A DNA stretch of 64,000 nt, taken from NCBI RefSeq assembly GCF_037975245.1, contig NC_092562.1, forward strand, positions 32,366,554 through 32,430,553. Direction: 5' to 3'. The notes below the pieces were generated by a model, which saw nothing but the letters and a program-made list of their open reading frames with translations, was not told the DNA's origin and did no database searches. Shown here piece after piece: positions 21,501 to 33,100 of the stretch (its first letter is position 1; the number at the start of each line of letters is the position of its first letter). The DNA is from Apostichopus japonicus (taxonomy: Eukaryota; Echinodermata; Holothuroidea; Aspidochirotida; Stichopodidae). Position numbers and translations under genes: made by a program.

Positions 21501-23822
21501 TCCAAGAACTTCTGCCTTGTTATCCTCTGTATTAAGTCTTTGACTTCCTCATCACCACTCTGTATTAAGTATCCCAGTACTTCTGCCTTGTTATCCTCTG
21601 TATTAAGTCTTTGACTTCCTCATCACCACTCTGTATTAAGTCTTTGATTTCCTCATCAACACAACCGTCAGTCATCTGCATCCCAGTACTTCTGCCTTGT
21701 TATCCTCTGTATTAAGTCTTTGACTTTCTCATCACCACTCTGTATTAAGTATCCCAGTACTTCTGCCTCATAACCACACCTGTCAGTCATCTGCATCCCA
21801 GTACTTCTACCTTGTCCTCTGTATTAAGTCTTTGGTCTCCTCATCACCACACCTGTCAGTCATCTGCATCCCAGTACTTCTACCTTGTCCTCTGTAGTAA
21901 GTCTTTGGTCTCCTCATCACCACACCTGTCAGTCATCTGCATCCCAGTACTTCTACCTTGTCCTCTGTATTAAGTCTTTGGTCTCCTCATCACCACACCC
22001 GTCAGTCATCTGCATCCCAGTACTTCTACCTTGTCCTCTGTATTAAGTCTTTGGTCTCCTCATAACCACACCTGTCAGTCATCTGCATCCCAGTACTTCT
22101 ACCTTGTCCTCTGTATTAAGTCTTTGGTCTCCTCATAACCACACCTGTCAGTCATCTGCATCCCAGTACTTCTACCTTGTTGTCCTCTGTATTAAGTCTT
22201 TGATTTCCTCATAACCACACCTGTCTGTCATCTGCATCCCAGTACTTCTACCTTGTTATCCTCTGTATTAAGTCTTTGACTTCCTCATCACCACTCTGTA
22301 TTAAGTATCCCAGTACTTCTGCCTTGTTATCCTCTGTATTAAGTCTTTGACTTCCTCATCACCACTCTGTATTAAGTCTTTGATTTCCTCATCAACACAA
22401 CCGTCAGTCATCTGCATCCCAGTACTTCTGCCTTGTTATCCTCTGTATTAAGTCTTTGACTTTCTCATCACCACTCTGTATTAAGTATCCCAGTACTTCT
22501 GCCTCATAACCACACCTGTCAGTCATCTGCATCCCAGTACTTCTACCTTGTCCTCTGTATTAAGTCTTTGGTCTCCTCATCACCACACCTGTCAGTCATC
22601 TGCATCCCAGTACTTCTACCTTGTCCTCTGTAGTAAGTCTTTGGTCTCCTCATCACCACACCTGTCAGTCATCTGCATCCCAGTACTTCTACCTTGTCCT
22701 CTGTATTAAGTCTTTGGTCTCCTCATCACCACACCCGTCAGTCATCTGCATCCCAGTACTTCTACCTTGTCCTCTGTATTAAGTCTTTGGTCTCCTCATA
22801 ACCACACCTGTCAGTCATCTGCATCCCAGTACTTCTACCTTGTCCTCTGTATTAAGTCTTTGGTCTCCTCATAACCACACCTGTCAGTCATCTGCATCCC
22901 AGTACTTCTACCTTGTTGTCCTCTGTATTAAGTCTTTGATTTCCTCATAACCACACCTGTCTGTCATCTGCATCCCAGTACTTCTACCTTGTTATCCTCT
23001 GTATTAAGTCTTTGACTTCCTCATCACCACTCTGTATTAAGTATCCCAGTACTTCTGCCTTGTTATCCTCTGTATTAAGTCTTTGACTTCCTCATCACCA
23101 CTCTGTATTAAGTCTTTGATTTCCTCATCAACACAACCGTCAGTCATCTGCATCCCAGTACTTCTGCCTTGTTATCCTCTGTATTAAGTCTTTGACTTTC
23201 TCATCACCACTCTGTATTAAGTATCCCAGTACTTCTGCCTCATAACCACACCTGTCAGTCATCTGCATCCCAGTACTTCTACCTTGTCCTCTGTATTAAG
23301 TCTTTGGTCTCCTCATCACCACACCTGTCAGTCATCTGCATCCCAGTACTTCTACCTTGTCCTCTGTAGTAAGTCTTTGGTCTCCTCATCACCACACCTG
23401 TCAGTCATCTGCATCCCAGTACTTCTACCTTGTCCTCTGTATTAAGTCTTTGGTCTCCTCATCACCACACCCGTCAGTCATCTGCATCCCAGTACTTCTA
23501 CCTTGTCCTCTGTATTAAGTCTTTGGTCTCCTCATAACCACACCTGTCAGTCATCTGCATCCCAGTACTTCTACCTTGTCCTCTGTATTAAGTCTTTGGT
23601 CTCCTCATAACCACACCTGTCAGTCATCTGCATCCCAGTACTTCTACCTTGTTGTCCTCTGTATTAAGTCTTTGATTTCCTCATAACCACACCTGTCTGT
23701 CATCTGCATCCCAGTACTTCTACCTTGTTGTCCTATGTATTAAGTCTTTGGTCTCCTCATCACCACACCTGTCAGTCATCTGCATCCCAGTACTTCTACC
23801 TTGTCCTCTGTATTAAGTCTTG
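18532..23822. repeat. 5.3-kb minisatellite, 70-76-bp unit, with 736-bp higher-order repeat
   Basis: About 70 units of AAGTCTTTGGTCTCCTCATC, ACCACACCTGTCAGTCATCT, GCATCCCAGTACTTCTACCT, TGTTGTCCTCTGTATT. Length varies through presence or absence of GTT before GTCC. A deleted variant with ACCACTCTGTATTAAGTATC recurs at 21551, 22287 and 23023, spacing 736 bp each, showing amplification of ten-unit blocks. Another block of about 450 bp repeats around 19370-20250. No coding signal. Confidence 0.96.
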
Positions 23823-24460
23823 TTTCGTCTCATTAAGTAGTAACGTTTAAGTCTTACTTAGTACAAAATCAATCTCTATTAATGGTCTAATATTCCTGTT
23901 TTTAATTCCAATTTATCTACTTTCTATTTTTTTGTATTGTGTTCTTAGAGGGAACCCTCCGTGACAATTTCATGAAGTCTACAGGCTACAACAGTATGAC
24001 ATGGTTGAATGATTAAGCCTCGGGCACACAGCCAAGACAGGTTTGTATATATGATAGTATAATTCCAGGAGCCACTCCAGGGGTTAACTCCAGGGGCTAG
24101 GGCCATACGAACTTCATTTCTTGACACACTTCATCAACATACAATGCAGTACAACACATTCCACCATATAATATTTAGAAGACAGCAAAATTAATTGCTA
24201 ATATTTGTAAACACTTATTTAATACCTCAAAAGTCAATTAATAATTAATAACACAAAGCAAATGGATGTTAAAATATATAAAATGCATAGAACTGCATTT
24301 AAATCTTACAAGGGCAAAGGCCTGCGATATACTGGCACATAATGCTACAAAGTATTTTGGTGGTTGTCGACATTAATTAAATGGACAATATTGGTGATTG
24401 AAACCATGTTATTATTACCCAAGATACTGACTGGAGAATACTAAGATGACTCAAGGTAAC
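23823..24460. other. Unassigned AT-rich sequence
   Basis: No exon recognised. Contains ATGTTATTATTACCCAAGATACTGACTGGAG at about 24408, which resembles the unit of the 25.9-kb array. Confidence 0.45.
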
Positions 24461-24462
24461 GA

Positions 24463-24580
24463 CTAGAGACATGCTAACATTACCCAAGACATTGACATGC
24501 TAACATTACCCAAGACATTGACATGCTAACATTACCCAAGACATTGACATGCTAACATTACCCAAGACATTGACATGCAC
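24463..24580. repeat. 26-bp tandem repeat, four to five copies
   Basis: GACATGCTAACATTACCCAA followed by GACATT in perfect tandem. The ATGCTAACATT-CCCAAG core is also in the array at 25905-26600. Confidence 0.92.
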
Positions 24581-24769
24581 AGGATTTCAAATTTATCCAA
24601 CTGAATTAGAAAAGGGCCTAAACCTTCACAAAAGGGCCAGAAGAGAATGAATGAATTTATAGAAGGGGGAGGGGGAGTGGGGAGGTGCTCCATTGGGGAC
24701 ACTGAAGCTGACTAGAGGCTGAGTGATAACTTGCCATATTTCACAAGATAACGTTCTTGTAATCATACA

Positions 24770-25730
24770 GTGGATGTACATAGCACATAATGGCACATAT
24801 GAAGGTCATTCAAGCTTACTCTTGGAGATAAACTGTTACAAAACTTTGATGCTGAGCTGTGTTGACTGCAAGTCACCTTTGAACTCCACAAGAAAACAAT
24901 AGGATTCTTGTATTCAATCAGCGTGATCCAAAAATCAGCTAAGATGTTCATCTAAGTGTTAAAGTTATGTTATACCACACTTTTAGACTTACATCTCTGT
25001 TGTCCACAAATGACCTTTGACATTTATGAGCAAGTACAAAGTTCATTCAACCTTTACCTATTACAAGCTTTTCAGAAATTGACCAATGGTGACCTCTATG
25101 CAGTGACGTTTGATCTTGATGAATATAAGCGGGTTCTTTTACTCACCAAGTATGAAGTTTTTCCAAGCTTGGCTGTGAAAGTATAGAGTTCACAAGGTTT
25201 TCATACTTTGACCCCATATGACCTCTCTGAAAGACAATAGGGGTCCTCTACTTAAAATGTGTGATACACACACCAACTATGAGGTTCATCCAAGCTTGAC
25301 TTTAGTGTTAAAGGGTTTCAAGCTCTGGTGACCTTTGAAAAATAACAAATTACTTGAAGTTAGACATATTGAGTTTGATGTTCATCCAAGCTTTGAAAAA
25401 GGATTTATAGCATTTACAGCATTTTTAGACTTAGACCTCTGGTAACCTAAAATGACCTTTGACCTCCACAGAAAATAATGGGGATTTTGTACTCACTAAG
25501 ATGGATCCATATACTATGAATCCTCTGACCTCTAGTTAGGGGACCTCATGACCTCCAGGGAAACAATAAGAATATTGTACTCACTAAGATAGATCCACTT
25601 ACAAAGTATGAAATTCAGCAAGTTATGGGGTGTACAAGGTTTTTAGAGTTTGACCTCTGGGAGACCTAGGTTTTCCTACTCACTAAAATGGCTGCATATA
25701 CCATTTATATGAATGGTACTGCTATGCACG
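24770..25730. repeat. Degenerate ancient repeat, about 110-140-bp period, with TGACCTTTGACCT motifs
   Basis: Several diverged units share TTTGACCTCTG, AATGACCTTTGACCTCCAC, AACAATAGG, TTGTACTCACTAAGATGGATC and AGTATGAAGTTCATCCAAGC in that order. The sequence at 25453-25465 is a perfect DR1 pair of nuclear-receptor half-sites. Related blocks are at 51040-51880, 56070-56710 and, inverted, 52720-53060. Confidence 0.8.
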
Positions 25731-25904
25731 TTTCAAGTTAGTTTAGAAGACAAGGCATAACACACGTACACCCCCACAAATATACCATCACCATTGCATA
25801 GATTCCTTTTGCTTGGACGCAGATTAAAAAATAGAAAATTAGACCTTAAACGATGCATTCTCAGGCAGGCATACATATGTTTAAACTATCAAGTAGCTCT
25901 ATAT

Positions 25905-26600
25905 GGTGTGAGTGATGCTAGCATTACCACCCCAAGGTGGTAATGCCCTGCTGCCCACTCCTTCCCCCCCCCCCCCCCTTGCAATTGCCACAGACACAAG
26001 GTACTGCCTGGACCCATGCTATTTAAAACCCAAGGTACTAATTGAAAACATGCTAACATTCGCCAAGGTACTGCCTGGAGCCATGCTATTATTACCCAAG
26101 GTACTGATTGAAGACATACTAACTTCCCAAGGTCCTGCCTGGAGCCATGTTATTATTACCCAAGGTACTGATAGAAAACATACTAGTTAACATTACTCAA
26201 GGTACTGATTGAAGACATACTAACATTCCCAAGGTACTGCCGGGAGCCATGCTCACATTACCCAAGGTACTGCCTGGACCCCATGCTATTATTACCCAAG
26301 GTACTGATTGAAGACATACTAACATTTCCCAAGGTCCTGCCTGGAGCCATGTTATTATTACCCAAGGTACTGATTGAAAACATGCTAACATTTCCCAAGG
26401 TACTGCCTGGAGCCATGTTATTATTACCCAAGGTACTGATTGAAAACATGCTAACATTTCCCAAGGTACTGATTGAAGACATACTAACATTCCCAAGGTA
26501 CTGCCAGGAGCCATGCTATTATTACCCAAGGTACTGATTGAAAACATGCTAACATTTCCCAAGGTACTGATTGAAAAAATGCTAACATTTCCTAAGGTAC
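25905..26600. repeat. Tandem repeat, about 50-55-bp unit with mixed subunits
   Basis: Alternating units of ATGCTATTATTACCCAAGGT, ACTGATTGAAGACATACTAA, CATTTCCCAAGGTACTGCC and TGGAGCC. It is related to the 26-bp repeat at 24.46 kb. A poly-C run sits at 25964-25978. Confidence 0.9.
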
Positions 26601-26960
26601 AAGGTTTCTTATCTAGTGAAAAGTTACAAAAGCGATTAGGTATAAAATATAGCAACATTAATTTTCTCAGGTGAAAACAAGTACAGGATATTTATTCTCT
26701 AAAAAACAAGAAAAACAAGAAAACATCATTTGAGCAAGCTTGAATTCTCCAATTTGGTATTTTAGTTTTTGACAAAGAAAATTTAAGACAAATTGGTTCC
26801 AAAGAAGGAATACACAAAGCCTACTTATTACTCTCATTACATTTGATTAGCTTCTTATATTATTAAACTGTTTGAACATTTCAACATTAATAATGCTATA
26901 GAAACTATGACTTGGGAAAAACACACCAGTGAAATATTATTACTATGGTAGCTCCAAGAT

Positions 26961-29916
26961 TCAAGTCTGCGGCTTCAGAGATGCCTCATGTTTTAAATTT
27001 ATCATATACTGCAGTACTTGTATACAAGATTCATGTTCCCAGCATCCCAGATTCAACACTACACAACGACAACAAAACTCTATCATATACTGCAGTACTT
27101 GTATACAGGATTCATGTTCCCAGCATCCCAGATTCAACACTACACAACGACAACAAAACTCTATCATATACTGCAGTACTTGTATACAGGATTCATGTTC
27201 CCAGCATCCCAGATTCAACACTACACAACGACAACAAAACTCTATCATATACTGCAGTACTTGTATACAGGATTCATGTTCCCAGCATCCCAGATTCAAC
27301 ACTACACAACGACAACAAAACTCTATCATATACTGCAGTACTTGTATACAGGATTCATGCTCCCAGCATCCCAGATTCAACACTACACAACGACAACAAA
27401 ACTCTATCATATACTGCAGTACTTGTATACAGGATTCATGTTCCCAGCATCCCAGATTCAACACTACACAACGACAACAAAACTCTATCATATACTGCAG
27501 TACTTGTATACATGATTCATGTTCCCAGCATCCCAGATTCAACACTACACAACGACAACAAAACTCTATCATATACTGCAGTACTTGTATACAGGATTCA
27601 TGTTCCCAGCATCCCAGATTCAACACTACACAACGACAACAAAACTCTATCATATACTGCAGTACTTGTATACAGGATTCATGTTCCCAGCATCCCAGAT
27701 TCAACACTACACAACGACAACAAAACTCTATCATATACTGCAGTACTTGTATACAGGATTCATGTTCCCAGCATCCCAGATTCAACACTACACAACGACA
27801 ACAAAACTCTATCATATACTGCAGTACTTGTATACAGGATTCATGTTCCCAGCATCCCAGATTCAACACTACACAACGACAACAAAACTCTATCATATAC
27901 TGCAGTACTTGTATACAGGATTCATGTTCCCAGCATCCCAGATTCAACACTACACAACGACAACAAAACTCTATCATATACTGCAGTACTTGTATACAGG
28001 ATTCATGTTCCCAGCATCCCAGATTCAACACTACACAACGACAACAAAACTCTATCATATACTGCAGTACTTGTATACAGGATTCATGCTCCCAGCATCC
28101 CAGATTCAACACTACACAACGACAACAAAACTCTATCATATACTGCAGTACTTGTATACAGGATTCATGTTCCCAGCATCCCAGATTCAACACTACACAA
28201 CGACAACAAAACTCTATCATATACTGCAGTACTTGTATACAGGATTCATGCTCCCAGCATCCCAGATTCAACACTACACAACGACAACAAAACTCTATCA
28301 TATACTGCAGTACTTGTATACAGGATTCATGCTCCCAGCATCCCAGATTCAACACTACACAACGACAACAAAACTCTATCATATACTGCAGTACTTGTAT
28401 ACAGGATTCATGCTCCCAGCATCCCAGATTCAAAACTACACAACGACAACAAAACTCTATCATATACTGCAGTACTTGTATACAGGATTCATGCTCCCAG
28501 CATCCCAGATTCAAAACTACACAACGACAACAAAACTCTATCATATACTGCAGTACTTGTATACAGGATTCATGCTCCCAGCATCCCAGATTCAAAACTA
28601 CACAACGACAACAAAACTCTATCATATACTGCAGTACTTGTATACAGGATTCATGCTCCCAGCATCCCAGATTCAATACTACACAACGACAACAAAACTC
28701 TATCATATACTGCAGTACTTGTATACAGGATTCATGCTCCCAGCATCCCAGATTCAAAACTACACAACGACAACAAAACTCTATCATATACTGCAGTACT
28801 TGTATACAGGATTCATGCTCCCAGCATCCCAGATTCAATACTACACAACGACAACAAAACTCTATCATATACTGCAGTACTTGTATACAGGATTCATGCT
28901 CCCAGCATCCCAGATTCAAAACTACACAACGACAACAAAACTCTATCATATACTGCAGTACTTGTATACAGGATTCATGCTCCCAGCATCCCAGATTCAA
29001 AACTACACAACAACAACAAAACTCTATCATATACTGCAGTACTTGTATACAGGATTCATGTTCCCAGCATCCCAGATTCAATACTACACAACGACAACAA
29101 AACTCTATCATATACTGCAGTACTTGTATACAGGATTCATGTTCCCAGCATCCCAGATTCAATACTACACAACGACAACAAAACTCTATCATATACTGCA
29201 GTACTTGTATACAGGATTCATGTTCCCAGCATCCCAGATTCAACACTACACAACAACAACAAAACTCTATCATATACTGCAGTACTTGTATACAGGATTC
29301 ATGTTCCCAGCATCCCAGATTCAACACTACACAACGACAACAAAACTCTATCATATACTGCAGTACTTGTATACAGGATTCATGTTCCCAGCATCCCAGA
29401 TTCAAAACTACACAACGACAACAAAACTCTATCATATACTGCAGTACTTGTATACAGGATTCATGTTCCCAGCATCCCAGATTCAACACTACACAACAAC
29501 AACAAAACTCTATCATATACTGCAGTACTTGTATACAGGATTCATGTTCCCAGCATCCCAGATTCAACACTACACAACAACAACAAAACTCTATCATATA
29601 CTGCAGTACTTGTATACAGGATTCATGTTCCCAGCATCCCAGATTCAACACTACACAACGACAACAAAACTCTATCATATACTGCAGTACTTGTATACAG
29701 GATTCATGCTCCCAGCATCCCAGATTCAACACTACACAACCACAACAAAACTCTATCATATACTGCAGTACTTGTATACAGGATTCATGCTCCCAGCATC
29801 CCAGATTCAACACTACACAACCACAACAAAACTCTATCATATACTGCAGTACTTGTATACAGGATTCATGTTCCCAGCATCCCAGATTCAATACTACACA
29901 ACAACAACAAAACCCT
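26961..29916. repeat. 81-bp minisatellite, 36 units, abutting the MSH5 stop codon
   Basis: Units begin ATCATATACTGCAGTACTTG and include TATACAGGATTCATGTTCCC, AGCATCCCAGATTCAACACT and ACACAACGACAACAAAACTCT. Starts run from 27001 to 29836 at exact 81-bp spacing. Variants are single-base (CATGTTCCC/CATGCTCCC; CAACAC/CAAAAC/CAATAC; CGACAAC/CAACAAC/CCACAAC) and cluster in neighbouring units. Because 81 is 27 codons and the unit lacks stops in four frames, frames of about 1000 codons arise on both strands. They are by-products. The array ends at 29916 and MSH5 stops at 29923. Confidence 0.97.
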
Positions 29917-29922
29917 TGCTGA

Positions 29923-30111
29923 CTAAAGTGACTTTCCATCTTGACTGATCGTTGGGATAACAAAGCCTTGCAAGAATGTCTTCATATTGACAGTATCAAT
30001 ATCCGCTTCCATCAGCTTAGCAACCACTGATCTGTACCATGTCAGCTGCTTCTCTGCACCGGCCTGGTCTACACGTGGGATTGGTTTATTCTCTTTAATA
30101 AGTTCAGTTAC
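29923..30111 (-). CDS. MSH5: MSH5 terminal exon with stop codon
   Basis: 189 bases from a TTTTTAAAG acceptor to a TAG stop at 29925-29923. It begins [14 protein letters not shown] and ends [15 protein letters not shown], matching the lysine-rich linker and the C-terminal tail of MSH5. Only six bases separate the stop from the 81-bp tandem array at 27001-29916, so that array forms the start of the 3' untranslated region unless transcription ends earlier. A minus-strand AATAAA near 26685 could be a polyadenylation signal. Confidence 0.9.
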   Translation of the reverse strand, partial: VTELIKENKPIPRVDQAGAEKQLTWYRSVVAKLMEADIDTVNMKTFLQGFVIPTISQDGKSL

Positions 30112-33100
30112 CTTTAAAAATAGAAGAAGAGGAGCTGACAATTGTACAGCAAAAACCAATTTTCCAACAATGTTGCGTAGCAAACAAGTTGAAACAGACT
30201 TCTTAATACCCCATTAACTATATATTTGGCTCAATTATGTAGTGTTCTATTATGGACTGATCAAGTTTGTCAATATTCCACAGTTATATTGTAGTGTGTC
30301 TCTATGAACAAACACAATTGTTAACAGGTAATAGCCCATTCAGCTATATTCCACAGTTATCATGTAGTGTGTCTGTATGAACAAGCACACTAGTTAACAG
30401 GTAATAGCCCATTCAGCTATATTCCGGTGTGCCTCTATAACAAACACAATTAAAAACAGGTATTAGCCCATTCAGCTGTATTCCAGTAATATTGTAGTGT
30501 GTCACTATGAACAAGCACATTTGTTAATAGGTAATCCCAGCAGGAATATTTCTGGCGATATTCTATATACACGTCAGCAAATAAATGTTATGTTTGTATT
30601 CAGTATTTCTGTATTTATAATGGTTTATGTGTCTCACATATTCTTCTTAAACAGACAGTTAAAATCAAAGATCTCAAATGACCTGTTGACCACGGTCAAT
30701 AATTTCATCTGGAAGTCCTGCCATAGATGAAATATGGCTAGCATAGCTGTGGTCCGTCTGGCCATGAATTAACTGGTATAGAAAGACCATCTCATCACCA
30801 TTCGGAATAACTTCCATGGTCTGTAAAAAGGAAATGAGTAAAATGAAAAGGTTACTGACAAAATATCTCTAATCAAGATATTATTCACTGCCTTATAAGC
30901 TTCATATACTGGGAGACTAAAGCACTCATATTACTTGTAGAGCATATGAGCATTCATTTGTGAGTAATATGAAGACCTTATGGATAATGATACACACACT
31001 AGTAGAGCATATGAGCATTCATTTGTGAGTAATATGAAGACCTTATGGATCATGATACACACTAGTAGAGCATATGAGCATTCATTTGTGAGTAATATGA
31101 AGACCTTATGAATCATGATACACACTAGTAGAGCATATGAGCATTCATTTGTGAGTAATATGAAGACCTTATGGATCATGATACACACACTAGTAGAGCA
31201 TATGAGCATTCATTTGTGAGTAATATGAAGACCTTATGGATCATGATACACACACTAGTAGAGCATATGAGCATTCATTTGTGAGTAATATGAAGACCTT
31301 ATGGATCATGATACACACTAGTAGAGCATATGAGCATTCATTTGTGAGTAATATGAAGACCTTATGGATCATGATACACACACTAGTAGAGCATATGAGC
31401 ATTCATTTGCGAGTAATATGAAGACCTTATGGATCATGATACACACACTAGTAGAGCATATGAGCATTCATTTGTGAGTAATATGAAGACCTTATGGATC
31501 ATGATACACACACTAGTAGAGCATATGAGCATTCATTTGTGAGTAATATGAAGACCTTATGGATCATGATACACACTAGTAGAGCATATGAGCATTCATT
31601 TGTGAGTAATATGAAGACCTTATGGATCATGATACACACACTAGTAGAGCATATGAGCATTCATTTGCGAGTAATATGAAGACCTTATGGATCATGATAC
31701 ACACACTAGTAGAGCATATGAGCATTCATTTGTGAGTAATATGAAGACCTTATGGATCATGATACACACACTAGTAGAGCATATGAGCATTCATTTGTGA
31801 GTAATATGAAGACCTTATGGATCATGATACACACACTAGTAGAGCATATGAGCATTCATTTGTGAGTAATATGAAGACCTTATGGATCATGGTACACACA
31901 CTAGTAGAGCATATGAGCATTCATTTGTGAGTAATATGAAGACCTTATGGATCATGATACACACACTAGTAGAGCATATGAGCATTCATTTGTGAGTAAT
32001 ATGAAGACCTTATGGATCATGATACACACACTAGTAGAGCATATGAGCATTCATTTGTGAGTAATATGAAGACCTTATGGATCATGATACACACACTAGT
32101 AGAGCATATGAGCATTCATTTGTGAGTAATATGAAGACCTTATGGATCATGATACACACACTAGTAGAGCATATGAGCATTCATTTGTGAGTAATATGAA
32201 GACCTTATGGATCATGATACACACTAGTAGAGCATATGAGCATTCATTTGTGAGTAATATGAAGACCTTATGGATCATGATACACACACTAGTAGAGCAT
32301 ATGAGCATTCATTTGCGAGTAATATGAAGACCTTATGGATCATGATACACACACTAGTAGAGCATATGAGCATTCATTTGTGAGTAATATGAAGACCTTA
32401 TGGATCATGATACACACTAGTAGAGCATATGAGCATTCATTTGTGAGTAATATGAAGACCTTATGGATCATGATACACACACTAGTAGAGCATATGAGCA
32501 TTCATTTGTGAGTAATATGAAGACCTTATGGATCATGATACACACACTAGTAGAGCATATGAGCATTCATTTGTGAGTAATATGAAGACCTTATGGATCA
32601 TGATACACACACTAGTAGAGCATATGAGCATTCATTTGTGAGCAATATGAAGACCTTATGAATCATGATACACACACTAGTAGAGCATATGAGCATTCAT
32701 TTGTGAGTAATATGAAGACCTTATGGATCATGATACACACTAGTAGAGCATATGAGCATTCATTTGTGAGTAATATGAAGACCTTATGAATCATGATACA
32801 CACACTAGTAGAGCATATGAGCATTCATTTGTGAGTAATATGAAGACCTTATGGATCATGATACACACACTAGTAGAGCATATGAGCATTCATTTGTGAG
32901 TAATATGAAGACCTTATGGATCATGATACACACACTAGTAGAGCATATGAGCATTCATTTGTGAGTAATATGAAGACCTTATGGATCATGATACACACAC
33001 TAGTAGAGCATATGAGCATTCATTTGTGAGTAATATGAAGACCTTATGGATCATGATACACACACTAGTAGAGCATATGAGCATTCATTTGTGAGTAATA

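Noticed and set aside
26929..29963. Four overlapping open frames of about 800-1000 codons, including a Cys-rich minus-strand frame
   Set aside because: They are products of an 81-bp repeat with no stop codons; unit differences show no frame-specific constraint by eye.
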